Part shown: in pieces, positions 8,671-17,516 of the stretch | How the letters are laid out: each line of letters starts with the position of its first letter | Position numbering within the stretch: the stretch's first letter is position 1 | Origin: a bacterium | GTDB taxonomy: Bacteria > Bacteroidota > Ignavibacteria > SZUA-365 | Assembly (NCBI GenBank): GCA_020444325.1 | Contig: JAHLLD010000014.1 | Coordinates: 1-41,409 of the forward strand | Reading direction: 5' to 3' | DNA: 41,409 nt | Translations under genes and position numbers: made by a program | Notes under the pieces: model-generated | The model's database searches: none | What the model was told of the DNA's origin: nothing | The model's input: only the letters and a program-made list of their open reading frames with translations

Positions 8671-10032
8671 TCACATCGTTTTTTCTTCTTTCCGAAACTC
8701 CCTGCGCAGGCCTTCGATCACGTCGTGGCGGCGAAGACAGTCATCCTCTCTGGCAAATGCACGCAGCGCTGCATAATGCATGACGTTGACGATGCCCGCG
8801 CCTGTTATCTCATGCTCCACTGCGATCTGTTTCCAATCGAGCGCTTCTTCGGGAGGAAGTGACGCCGGCACGGTGCCCTCCCAGAGTTTCTGCCTCTCCG
8901 CCGCCTTCGGCATCGGGAAATGAATAATGGTCTGGAAACGCCGGAGAAACGCGTCGTCAATGTTGTTCTTGTAATTCGATGCGAGGATGAGCAGTCCGTC
9001 ATATTCCTCGATGCGCTGAAGGAGGTAAGCCACCTCCTGGTTTGCATACTTGTCGTGCGCGCTCTGCACAGAGGTACGCTTTCCGAACAGGGCGTCGGCC
9101 TCATCGAAGAACAGTATCCACCCCTTTCTGGCCGCGCGCGAGAATACCCACTCGATATGCTTCTCCGTCTCACCGATATACTTGGAGACGACCTGGGAAA
9201 GATCGATGCGATAAACGGGGAGATCGAAATGCTTGCCCAGAAGCGTCGCTGTAAAGGTCTTGCCGGTGCCAGAGGGACCATAGAAAAGCACGCGATACCC
9301 GGGCGTAATCTTCCGCTGCAGCACGGCGTCTTCCAGCACGCGCGCATTGTATTCCATCCAGAGCCTGATGTCGAGCACCTGTTCCATGGTGCGCGGGTGA
9401 AGGACGAGGTCCTCCCAGTCCATCAACGTCGTAATGCGCCGGGCGGGGAATTCGCTGCTGTACACCGGGGACGCGTCCTGTCCGATAAGGATTTTCTCCA
9501 GCCAGTCCTCATCCGGCTGCAGTCGCCCGCTCATCGCGGGCTCGCCTTCACTCAGGTATTCGAGATGCAATAATCCCAGCCTGGAGCAGGCACCATCCTC
9601 ACTGAACAGGCGCTGCACTTCGAGCCGTTGTTCGATATCCATTCCTGCAAGAAGGAATAACGCCGTTTCCCCGGTGGGAAGCATGGCGCGATGCTGCTGT
9701 CCCTTGACCCCGCCAAACTCGGGAAATTCCCCGCCTTCGGGCATCGCTGCCCGCATAACATCCTCATAGAAACCCGGCTGCAGTCGCGGAGCAAGCGCGA
9801 GCAGCAGCACCGTCATTTCTGCCTGCGTGAGCGCGTCCGGGACCTGCAGACATGCTTCAGCCGCCGTCCACCTTTCGTCGCCTTTGAAAGAGTCGAGACT
9901 GACCTGCACCCCCTTGAAATGCATTTCGAGTCGGTACAACAGCATGTCGCGCAGAAGCTCCATAGCCGCGGTCAATGATCCCGGCTGCGCAGCGCCCTGC
10001 GTCTTTGGTAACGGCATCTGGTAGGTGGTCAT
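8671..10032 (-). CDS. eCIS AAA+ ATPase (Afp15-like)
   Basis: A 453-residue cytoplasmic AAA+ ATPase of the type found in all eCIS clusters, where it is needed to assemble or mature full-length particles. Residues 1-200 form a poorly conserved helical N-terminal region. The AAA+ core shows Walker A GPSGTGKT at 252-259, Walker B ILFFDEAD at 306-313, sensor-1 LILASN at 348-353 and the RRF arginine-finger-like motif at 364-366. A helical lid follows to about residue 450. All catalytic residues seem intact. The start codon lies nine bases after the stop of the CHAP gene. It is the last clear gene of the operon. Confidence 0.93.
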   Translation of the reverse strand: MTTYQMPLPKTQGAAQPGSLTAAMELLRDMLLYRLEMHFKGVQVSLDSFKGDERWTAAEACLQVPDALTQAEMTVLLLALAPRLQPGFYEDVMRAAMPEGGEFPEFGGVKGQQHRAMLPTGETALFLLAGMDIEQRLEVQRLFSEDGACSRLGLLHLEYLSEGEPAMSGRLQPDEDWLEKILIGQDASPVYSSEFPARRITTLMDWEDLVLHPRTMEQVLDIRLWMEYNARVLEDAVLQRKITPGYRVLFYGPSGTGKTFTATLLGKHFDLPVYRIDLSQVVSKYIGETEKHIEWVFSRAARKGWILFFDEADALFGKRTSVQSAHDKYANQEVAYLLQRIEEYDGLLILASNYKNNIDDAFLRRFQTIIHFPMPKAAERQKLWEGTVPASLPPEEALDWKQIAVEHEITGAGIVNVMHYAALRAFAREDDCLRRHDVIEGLRREFRKEEKTM

Positions 10033-10041
10033 GGGCTCGGC

Positions 10042-10827
10042 TCAGACTGTCAGTCGAATAAAATCTTTTTTCCGATAGGAACGCGTGCGCTCGCAGACTT
10101 CGTATCCGTTGCGTTCCCCGTCGTCATTGGTGTTTCCTTCAATCGTGCGGATGTGTGAGCCCGTCGCTTCAATGACGATACCGATATGCGTCCAGTCGCT
10201 GCTGTGCTTGCGTACCAGGAACAGGCTGCCTGGCGGCACCCCGCGGCTTCTGGCTTCCGACTCTGGGAGAAAGAGTCCGGCACTCTTCGCCTGTGCCGCA
10301 AAACGGTCGCATGAAACAGAGCCGGTCACAGGCATGGGGATACCAAGGGTTTCGGTCGCCTGACGCAGGATGAAGCGCGCGAAGCCTGCGCACCAGTACT
10401 GGGACGGCCCTTCCTTCCCGCTCATATACAGACGAACCCAGGGACCGCAGTTGTCCGCCCGCAGCTCGATCGGATGTTCGGCCAGATGCTGCTTCGCATA
10501 ATTGACGACGGCGCTGTTGATGTTGTTCCCTGCATCGGGATTGCGCTGCAGCACCGTCTTCATGGCATGGACCAGCGCTTCCCAGGTTTTCCTGTCCACT
10601 CGTCCGGTCACCGCCAGGCTGTGTTCCCGCTGAAAGCGGGCGACAACGGATTCAGTGATGGGACCGTATGCACCGTCCATCACCAGACCATATCCATTGA
10701 ACGTCAGCCACTCCTGCACGCGGCGTACGGCATTGCCGCGTTTGCCCCGTGTCAGTTTGGCTTCGAGAACAATCTCTTTTTTGATGTATGATTCGAGCCG
10801 GCTCACCTGCGTCGTATACGTGAACAT
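10042..10827 (-). CDS. Peptidoglycan-binding protein with CHAP/NlpC-like amidase domain
   Basis: A 261-residue protein. The ATG at 10827 has a near-perfect AAGGAGGT eight bases upstream; an ATG at 10875 does not. Residues about 22-86 form a PG_binding_1 domain (RGKRGNAVRRVQEWL, DGAYGPITESVVARFQ, GRVDRKTWEAL). Residues about 105-258 form a CHAP-like cysteine peptidase/amidase: catalytic Cys in QYWCAGF (residue 146) and His in DWTHIGIVIE (residue 214), followed by TIEGNTN. No signal peptide is visible. Such lysins in eCIS loci may help particles leave or anchor in the cell wall, or may themselves be cargo. The 219-base gap upstream and the strong Shine-Dalgarno suggest higher or separate expression. 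The same catalytic pattern occurs inside the large effector upstream. Confidence 0.88.
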   Translation of the reverse strand: MFTYTTQVSRLESYIKKEIVLEAKLTRGKRGNAVRRVQEWLTFNGYGLVMDGAYGPITESVVARFQREHSLAVTGRVDRKTWEALVHAMKTVLQRNPDAGNNINSAVVNYAKQHLAEHPIELRADNCGPWVRLYMSGKEGPSQYWCAGFARFILRQATETLGIPMPVTGSVSCDRFAAQAKSAGLFLPESEARSRGVPPGSLFLVRKHSSDWTHIGIVIEATGSHIRTIEGNTNDDGERNGYEVCERTRSYRKKDFIRLTV

Positions 10828-10969
10828 TGGTAGGTACCTCCTTGCATGGGATATCAGCGTTCTGCCTGCAGCCATGCGGGAGCGCCCGGGCGTGGACGAT
10901 CAATCACTGCATGACACTGCTGGTTCGAGGGTGTGTTGTCGGGATACGTGTTGCGTGTTCGACAGGTAA

Positions 10970-10998
10970 ACAATACGATTCCTGACTCACAGGTGCAA
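10970..10998 (-). promoter_or_regulatory. Weak candidate internal promoter upstream of the CHAP gene
   Basis: Read on the minus strand, TTGCAC (10993-10998) and TATTGT (10970-10975) are separated by 17 bases. Matches to the sigma-70 consensus are 3 of 6 and 4 of 6. It falls in the only sizeable gap inside the operon, before the CHAP and ATPase genes. Position is favourable but the boxes are weak. Confidence 0.22.
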
Positions 10999-11046
10999 CA
11001 TTGCAATGTGCCCGCGATGGACACGGCCTGTCATTCCATTGTATGA

Positions 11047-12057
11047 CTATTTCTTTCCATCGTCATCTTCACAATCGAGATCGATCGGGACGTTGAAGGG
11101 ATCGAGTGCGTCACTTTTCTTCTTCGCCGCCGTTTCCCTTGCTGCGGCATTGGCGTCGTGCATGGCCTGCACATGCGCTTCCAGTCCGGTTTTACAGCCG
11201 GTGTAATTGATGGGCAGAGAGACGACGCCGTTGTATGTACTGAACGCGGCGACGTGCTGCTGTTCGTGCGGCGCGATTTTCCCGTCTATCACTGCCTTCA
11301 CCCTGTCCTGCTGACACGGTGTGAGTCCGCCAGGCACCGCGGGCAAACTTACCGTCGTATTGACACTGTACGTAATCACCAGCGTCCCCGTGATCGTATA
11401 GCAGTCATCAGCGCATTCCTTGCACGATTTGTTCGGAACGCCCTTCAGGTTTTTCGTCCGCCCGACGCCACCATCAAAATCAGCGTCTGTCTTCCCGGTC
11501 ACACTGATGGTCTTCCCCGCAACTGCCATATGCGAAGGGGCGCGCTTCGTCATGAAATCCGGCAGGACGACAGGCTGCATGACATCCTCTTCTTCCTGCC
11601 GTGCCTGCGCCTCCGCCGCTTTTCCGGGAGCAGCTTTGTCCGCTGTCCCGCTTTTTACCGCTTCCTGTTCGGTGGTACTCGATTCGGGAGCCATCTGCAA
11701 TACGGGTGACCCACTGCGCTGCTGCTGGACATGTCTGAGTTCGTGCGCAAGCAAGGCACGGTCGGGACTACCGTCACCTGTCAGGTACTTCTTGTTCAGC
11801 ACAACATGGTCACCGTACGTGAATGCGCGGGCCCCGAGTTCCTGTGCCGCCGAGGAAGCTTCCTGGTCACGGTGGAGGCGCACGTTTCCGAAACGCGTAC
11901 CCATCCTCTGCTCGAAGAAACGGCGCGTGCTTTCCTTCAACGGTTCACCTTTCGCATGCATGCTCTTCATGAGTCCCCTGAAAAAGGGACCGCCGCGCGT
12001 CGTGCTGCTTTTCTTGCGGACACGTCGCACGCGCTTGCGTCCATTGGATTTTGCCAT
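11047..12057 (-). CDS. DUF4157 (eCIS-core) protein with a second HExxH motif
   Basis: A 336-residue protein. A very basic N-terminus (MAKSNGRKRVRRVRKK) precedes the DUF4157 domain at about 37-113: FGNVRLHRD, GARAFTYGDHVV and the zincin-like LLAHELRHVQQQ with HELRH at 105-109. DUF4157 is strongly associated with eCIS loci and marks candidate cargo or cargo-processing proteins. A disordered linker (about 118-165) follows. A second domain at about 175-330 has a Cys cluster (C212, C215, C219) and another HExxH, HEQQH at 264-268, in the context IAPHEQQHVAAF. This second motif may be a metallopeptidase active site, as in DUF922-like families, but I cannot confirm the family. The gene lies between the 1,799-residue effector candidate (32 bases upstream) and the CHAP gene. 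Confidence 0.85.
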   Translation of the reverse strand: MAKSNGRKRVRRVRKKSSTTRGGPFFRGLMKSMHAKGEPLKESTRRFFEQRMGTRFGNVRLHRDQEASSAAQELGARAFTYGDHVVLNKKYLTGDGSPDRALLAHELRHVQQQRSGSPVLQMAPESSTTEQEAVKSGTADKAAPGKAAEAQARQEEEDVMQPVVLPDFMTKRAPSHMAVAGKTISVTGKTDADFDGGVGRTKNLKGVPNKSCKECADDCYTITGTLVITYSVNTTVSLPAVPGGLTPCQQDRVKAVIDGKIAPHEQQHVAAFSTYNGVVSLPINYTGCKTGLEAHVQAMHDANAAARETAAKKKSDALDPFNVPIDLDCEDDDGKK

Positions 12058-12089
12058 GATCTATCCTTTCTCCAATCGTATGGGATGCA

Positions 12090-15000
12090 TTAATTACTTC
12101 TGAACAACCGCACATGCTCGATCTGCTGAAGTCTGAGGACCGCCTGTTTCTGCGCGGGAGAAAACACCGCGGTGTCATCTTCTTTCCTGGCCTCGCTCAA
12201 TGCGACATAGCTGCCGAAACGCCGTACGGCTCCGGGACCGCCTCGGGCTTCCTCGATCCTGCCGGCGAGCGTGTCTCCGATACCGGTTGTCGCAGCCAGT
12301 ACCGCGCGGGTAGAGGAATCGAGGAACACCGGATCGGGCGGCGGATCGCCTGCGAGATAATACGCCCCGGCATCCTGCTCGATGGGATTGGGCACGCTCT
12401 TCGACACAATGAGCTGCGTTTGCCGGAACGATTCGCCGTCACGTTCGAGAATATGCGCATCGCATTGCATTGCCGTCGGCACGCGCTCTTCCGCGTCGAC
12501 GATGCGGCCTTTCACTTCCGCATGCGGATCCCCGCGGGCGGCGAATGCCTGCTTGAGTCCCGCGGCCGTGCCCCGTGCGGAATAGTCCGGTCGCACGGTG
12601 TACTCGACGATGGCGCCGGAATCCACCGCAGCCTTCACGGCAGACTCCACCTGCGCTTCATGCTGATGATTTCCTGCTCTCGAGAGCGGTGTCATATTGT
12701 ACCACAGCCCCTTCCCTCCAAGATTGTGATTCAGGAGGTGTCCACGGATGTAAAAACTTGCTCCGCCCGACTGCCTGCGGAGGTTGAGGATGTCGTAGGT
12801 CGTGTGACGGGCCTGGGTGGGCACCGATCCCGCTTCAAACTTGCCGCGCGCGAGCTTGTATCCCCGCGCGAAACGTCCGAAAGTATCCGGTCCTGCCGTG
12901 GCGGGTTGATGCTCTATCACGGATTCCTCAACCGCCGCCGGTCCACCGCCGAATAGAATTCCGGTATGCTGCCCGAGCTGCGTGAGCAGGCGTTCGACCT
13001 CCTCGACCTTGGCTGCCTTGCTGGCTTTCTTCTCCTCATCCGTACTTCCTTCCAGCGGAGCCTGAAGCACGGTGTCGACATTCGCCGCAATGGTCATGGC
13101 CCGCTCTTTCGCCGCCTGCTTCGCAGCCGCATCTTCCCCTTCACCGATCTGCACAGCACTGATGAATGCGTGATAGGTCGTCGGCGTGCTCTGCATCATG
13201 AGGGTGGGATGATCTTCCGTACCGCCCAGGTACAGCCGGTGGTTGCTGCCGTCCGCCGCGGTAAACCGTTTCTCGACTCCCAGCCAGCGCCGTATCGCAC
13301 CGACGACATTGCTGCCGATGCGCCGCAGGTTCTGCAGGAAGCGCGCACCAAGATTGATGGCCTTGTCGATGAGCCAGTCGATGGCGGAATCGACCTTCTC
13401 CCGGATAACACCAATGATTTCCGCCATCTTGCGTCCAATGCGTCCGAGTCCCACCTGGTTTGCAAGGAAACCGATCACGATGGGAATACCGCGCGCCATG
13501 GTGCGCTCCAGGAAATCCGCAGCGGAGCGTATGTTCCCCGCGGCGATTTCGGCAATGCCGGTAACGAAGGAGTTGACGATCTCGAGCATCTGGCGGAGGT
13601 ATTCGATGAAGGACTGTATGGCGCGGTACAGCGCGATGGCGCTGTTTATCACGGCCATGATACCGGTCGGATCGAGCATGCTCAGCAGCTTCGTCACGAC
13701 GGCACCGATAATTTTTTCCATGATCCAACCCTTCGCGGCGTCGAGAACCATGGTCCAGAGGTTGCTGAGTTTTTCCTGGATGTATTCCCAGATTGCAATG
13801 GGACCGCGCTCCATGACATCCTTGATGAAACTCCAGATGCCTTCGAGCCGGTCGATCATGGATCGAATCCTGTCGACCTTCTCCTGCCCGATTTTCTCCG
13901 CGAGCTTCGTCCAGACCTTCTCCATGATCTGTTCGAGTGTGATGCCAAGTATCTGCATGATGAGCTTCAGGATGCTCCGGAAGCTGAGGTCTTCGGGCTT
14001 CTCGATGCCGAGTTCCCCGAGCTGATGGAAGAACCAGTCTGAGAGTCCCGTCAGAAGATGCGACAGGATGTTGTCGAAGAACTGTACGAAGCCCTGCTTG
14101 ATTGCGCGCAGCAGGTTCTTCAGGAAACCGATGGGATCACGCTTGACGGAATCGATGACCTCCATGACCTTCGAAATAATGCGGCGAATGAGGTCGATCG
14201 GGAAATTCATAACCGCGAGCAGCGTCTCGACAACGATACCGACGATGGTACCGATAAAGCTGATCAGCCGGCGTACCGGTCGACCAAAAGTGGCGACAAT
14301 GCGGCCGAATACGGTGAAAGGACGCAGGAAATCGTTCCAGCTCATTGATTCCCACAGTCCGGTAAACAGTCCGACGATATACTCCAGGGTGAAATTCAGT
14401 CGACGAACCGCAGCATTGATTTTCTGCAGGGTGCGGTCGATCGCACCACTCTGTTTCATCTGCTGGAACTGTTCTTCCCCGCCCTCCATCAGGCTCATGA
14501 AACCGTGTATCAGGTTCTCCGCGTTGCGCGGTACGCCGCGGCCCGTGAATACATCACGTCCCAGGATCACCGTAATCAGGAAGTACCCCCGCGCATCACC
14601 CGCAAAGCGGGAAAGCCGGTCGAGCAACGCATCGCGGAGTATGCCCGCCAGCGCAACGACCGCGTCGCGGATGAATGTGGTCACACGCGTCACGGGACGG
14701 CGGAAATTGTCCACGATCATCACGAACGTATCCACCGGGTGGAAAAGGGAATCGAATGACAGCTCTTCCCAGATGTTGGTGAACGCCTGCGCGATATCGG
14801 CGACACTGTCCGTAACAACACTGATACTGCGGTCGATCCATGCGACGCATTGCTGGAATATCCCGTTCTCCATCATCTGCCGGCGGATCTGTGCGCCGTA
14901 CTCTCCGAGGACGGCGAGTCCTGCATTGAGTATGTTGGTGCCGTTCCTGGCGACCGGCTCCTTCGTCACCGGATTCTCTCCCAGGATGACGCAGAGCAGT

Positions 15001-17489
15001 TCAAATGCATTCGGGAAGTACTCACGGACGAAACGCACCACATTGGTGATCGCGATGTCCTTCACCATGGTGAGGAAGTCTTCGCCTGTCCCCACCGCGA
15101 AATCGACGATGCTCGTCACCACAGAACGGAAGAGGTTGGCGATACGGTCGATGACGGCATCGGGATCTGCGACATCGTCGATGCTCAGGTCGTCCCAGAA
15201 TCGCTCGAAACGGGAACTGACCGATGCAATCATCCCGATGAAGCTGTTCACCGCGCTGAGGAGGAAAATCGAGACAGGTGTGATGGCCTGGAAATATTCA
15301 AGGACGGGACGCACGATACTTTCGCCGGCCGGGATCAGATCGAGTACTGCAGTGAGCAGAGCCGGACCCGTGCGGGGGAAAGACTCCCCGGTGATGGGAT
15401 CGTATTCAAGGATGACGCGAAGCAGCTTGTAACCGGGGATTTCAACGACAAAGTCGCGCACCTTCCCGAGCAGCCAGTCCTTCGCCGCATCGATTCCCTC
15501 TTCTATATAAGCCGCTGCCTCACTGACAACACCCGACACCGCATCCCATGCATCACCGAACCAGGACGCCTGCACGTGTGAAGGACGGGAAGGCATGACG
15601 CGACGGATACGCGACGCGACTTCGCTGCGCTGTACTGATTTCGTCTGGAGCTGTTCCTCTTCCTCCTCCTCTGCCTGCCGCTGAATGTCGTCTTCCTCGT
15701 CGTCAGGCACGGCCACATATTCCACAACAGGCGACAGAGCATCGCGCTGCAATTCTTCTTCCTCCTCCTGTTCCTGCTCTTCACTGCACTGAAGGCAGCC
15801 GTCCGCATTGACAAACATGCCGGATTCGACATAATCGACGGAAGTACTCTGCTCAGCTTCATGCTCTTCCTCGCCATCGGCCTTGCGCTGCGCACCGAAT
15901 TTCTCACGACGGAGGTCGCGCAGCGAGCGCGGCTCGGTCTCGGCATCTCCGTTCTCCGGGGCTCGCAGATTTCCTTCCATGACGGCGAGCGGATTGAAGA
16001 AGCCGTCCCATTGCTCCGGCGTGTGCGTCTGCTCCTGGACTTCACCACCGAGGTTGTCGCTGCCTGCGGTGTTGCCGTTGACCGACACGATGCGACCCCC
16101 TTCGGTGCGCACGACAATACCGAAGTGTGAACGCCGTTTGCGGTAGGCAATGTCACCGGCCCTGGGCATATATCCCGGTGGATAGGCCGCTTCCGGTGGA
16201 ATCATGGATTCGCCGAGTGTCCACTTCGGCATGGGAATGCCGGATTTGTTCAGGCTCCAGAACACGAAGATGCCGCACCAGCTGGGCATGGCGTCCCGCA
16301 GTTCCGTCTCGTTGGGATCCGACTGGTTCGGGATCTGTCCCTGCACCTCAGCCTTCTTCTTGATATGTCCACGCCAGACCGTGCCGGGTACCCCGGTCGG
16401 CGCATCCACGATCTTGTCTTTTCCGAAGGACGTTTCAAAGTATTCGATCAGCCGTTCCCAACCCACGCGGAAACCATCAGGACCCACATCATTCGCAATG
16501 ACCTTGCCCTCTTCCTGTTGCGCCAGCTTGACGGCATGCTCGAGATGCGGAGGAGATGCACTGCGCTGCAACTCCCCTGTAACGGCGCTTCGCTGCACGC
16601 GTCGCTGCACCACGGCCGCGGAACTGCTGTTCTGCACCGGACTCGCTCCCTGTTGAATCGTATGTGTCAGCTCGTGTGCGAGGAGGGTCTTTCCCGCGGA
16701 GGAATCGGGATCGTATTTCCCACTGTTGAAATAAATGTTTCCGCCATGCGTAAACGCATGCGCATGGATATCACGATTCATTTCCTGGGCGCGCGCATCC
16801 GTGTGTACGCGTACGCCTGAGAAATCCGCTCCGAATCGCGACTCCATGTACTCCCTGGTTGAACCCGGCAGCGGATTGCCACCACCGGTGCTGCTCTGCA
16901 GCCGATGTTCAAATGTCCTGTCTGCGCGAGGCGGCCCCCGGCCACTGCGCTGTACGACATCGGATGGATGCATACCAATACTCATGCGCTGAAGGCCCGC
17001 GGAAAGCCCTCCTGTAGATGAGGCGGGAATATTATGCAGTTTCTGCATATTTTCTCGCCCATCATTATGCGGAAGCTGCATAAACCGCGCCTGCAAGTCT
17101 TCTTCCTCCTCCGTTTCCGGGTCCCCCATACGCGCGACCATGGCTTGTCCCATGCCCGCGCCCCTGTCATCCTGTTCCTCCTCCTCTTCCCGCACAGGAT
17201 CATCTTCCCTCCCAACCGCATCCTGCGACATCTGCTCCGCCGTCTGCACTGCGGCGTCAGGAGTGTTCACCACCTGTTCGGCTACGGCATCTGCTTCAAG
17301 CTCATACGGATCGCCTGGCGTACTGACGCGCAGCCGCGGCTGTACGGTGGAAGGGAAAAACGCACGTTCAGGGGATGCAACTTCGGAGACGGATTCCAGC
17401 GCTGCACGAAAAAATGTCGCACTCCCGCTCTCCGTGCGTGTGTGCACGTTGACCGCAGGCTTGCTCGTTTTTTCGACGCTGGAAAACAT
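12090..17489 (-). CDS. Giant DUF4157 effector candidate: CHAP-like, helical repeats, endonuclease-like C-terminus
   Basis: A 1,799-residue protein, the largest in the operon. The N-terminus has the VSTPGDPYELEADAVAEQV segment (about 55-73) that usually precedes DUF4157, then the DUF4157/eCIS-core domain at 208-286 with HELTH at 272-276. A CHAP/NlpC-P60-like module spans about 316-500 (Cys405 in PSWCGIFVFW, His455 in RRSHFGIVV, then NGNT). An acidic Gln/Glu-rich linker (500-620) follows. Residues 680-1400 are amphipathic helices and include three ~141-residue repeats starting near 686, 828 and 968. The C-terminal part carries RGHLLNHNLGG (1582-1592) with Asn1598 and Asn1607, the pattern of DNA/RNA non-specific endonucleases (beta-beta-alpha-metal type), and then a ComEA-like helix-hairpin-helix (about 1722-1790). 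It is inferred to be a toxin loaded into or onto the injection particle. No convincing Shine-Dalgarno precedes the start, and no immunity gene is obvious. Confidence 0.85.
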   Translation of the reverse strand: MFSSVEKTSKPAVNVHTRTESGSATFFRAALESVSEVASPERAFFPSTVQPRLRVSTPGDPYELEADAVAEQVVNTPDAAVQTAEQMSQDAVGREDDPVREEEEEQDDRGAGMGQAMVARMGDPETEEEEDLQARFMQLPHNDGRENMQKLHNIPASSTGGLSAGLQRMSIGMHPSDVVQRSGRGPPRADRTFEHRLQSSTGGGNPLPGSTREYMESRFGADFSGVRVHTDARAQEMNRDIHAHAFTHGGNIYFNSGKYDPDSSAGKTLLAHELTHTIQQGASPVQNSSSAAVVQRRVQRSAVTGELQRSASPPHLEHAVKLAQQEEGKVIANDVGPDGFRVGWERLIEYFETSFGKDKIVDAPTGVPGTVWRGHIKKKAEVQGQIPNQSDPNETELRDAMPSWCGIFVFWSLNKSGIPMPKWTLGESMIPPEAAYPPGYMPRAGDIAYRKRRSHFGIVVRTEGGRIVSVNGNTAGSDNLGGEVQEQTHTPEQWDGFFNPLAVMEGNLRAPENGDAETEPRSLRDLRREKFGAQRKADGEEEHEAEQSTSVDYVESGMFVNADGCLQCSEEQEQEEEEELQRDALSPVVEYVAVPDDEEDDIQRQAEEEEEEQLQTKSVQRSEVASRIRRVMPSRPSHVQASWFGDAWDAVSGVVSEAAAYIEEGIDAAKDWLLGKVRDFVVEIPGYKLLRVILEYDPITGESFPRTGPALLTAVLDLIPAGESIVRPVLEYFQAITPVSIFLLSAVNSFIGMIASVSSRFERFWDDLSIDDVADPDAVIDRIANLFRSVVTSIVDFAVGTGEDFLTMVKDIAITNVVRFVREYFPNAFELLCVILGENPVTKEPVARNGTNILNAGLAVLGEYGAQIRRQMMENGIFQQCVAWIDRSISVVTDSVADIAQAFTNIWEELSFDSLFHPVDTFVMIVDNFRRPVTRVTTFIRDAVVALAGILRDALLDRLSRFAGDARGYFLITVILGRDVFTGRGVPRNAENLIHGFMSLMEGGEEQFQQMKQSGAIDRTLQKINAAVRRLNFTLEYIVGLFTGLWESMSWNDFLRPFTVFGRIVATFGRPVRRLISFIGTIVGIVVETLLAVMNFPIDLIRRIISKVMEVIDSVKRDPIGFLKNLLRAIKQGFVQFFDNILSHLLTGLSDWFFHQLGELGIEKPEDLSFRSILKLIMQILGITLEQIMEKVWTKLAEKIGQEKVDRIRSMIDRLEGIWSFIKDVMERGPIAIWEYIQEKLSNLWTMVLDAAKGWIMEKIIGAVVTKLLSMLDPTGIMAVINSAIALYRAIQSFIEYLRQMLEIVNSFVTGIAEIAAGNIRSAADFLERTMARGIPIVIGFLANQVGLGRIGRKMAEIIGVIREKVDSAIDWLIDKAINLGARFLQNLRRIGSNVVGAIRRWLGVEKRFTAADGSNHRLYLGGTEDHPTLMMQSTPTTYHAFISAVQIGEGEDAAAKQAAKERAMTIAANVDTVLQAPLEGSTDEEKKASKAAKVEEVERLLTQLGQHTGILFGGGPAAVEESVIEHQPATAGPDTFGRFARGYKLARGKFEAGSVPTQARHTTYDILNLRRQSGGASFYIRGHLLNHNLGGKGLWYNMTPLSRAGNHQHEAQVESAVKAAVDSGAIVEYTVRPDYSARGTAAGLKQAFAARGDPHAEVKGRIVDAEERVPTAMQCDAHILERDGESFRQTQLIVSKSVPNPIEQDAGAYYLAGDPPPDPVFLDSSTRAVLAATTGIGDTLAGRIEEARGGPGAVRRFGSYVALSEARKEDDTAVFSPAQKQAVLRLQQIEHVRLFRSN

Positions 17490-17516
17490 GGGAGACAGGG
17501 TTGTTGGGAAAAGACA

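Noticed and set aside
12966-14042. Plus-strand open frame of 358 codons opposite the effector repeats
   Set aside because: Antisense shadow of the helical repeat region; His/Asp-rich composition without any recognisable fold.
14068-15432. Plus-strand open frame of 454 codons rich in Ser, Arg and Thr
   Set aside because: Another antisense shadow of the same effector gene; low-complexity basic composition typical of wrong-frame translation.
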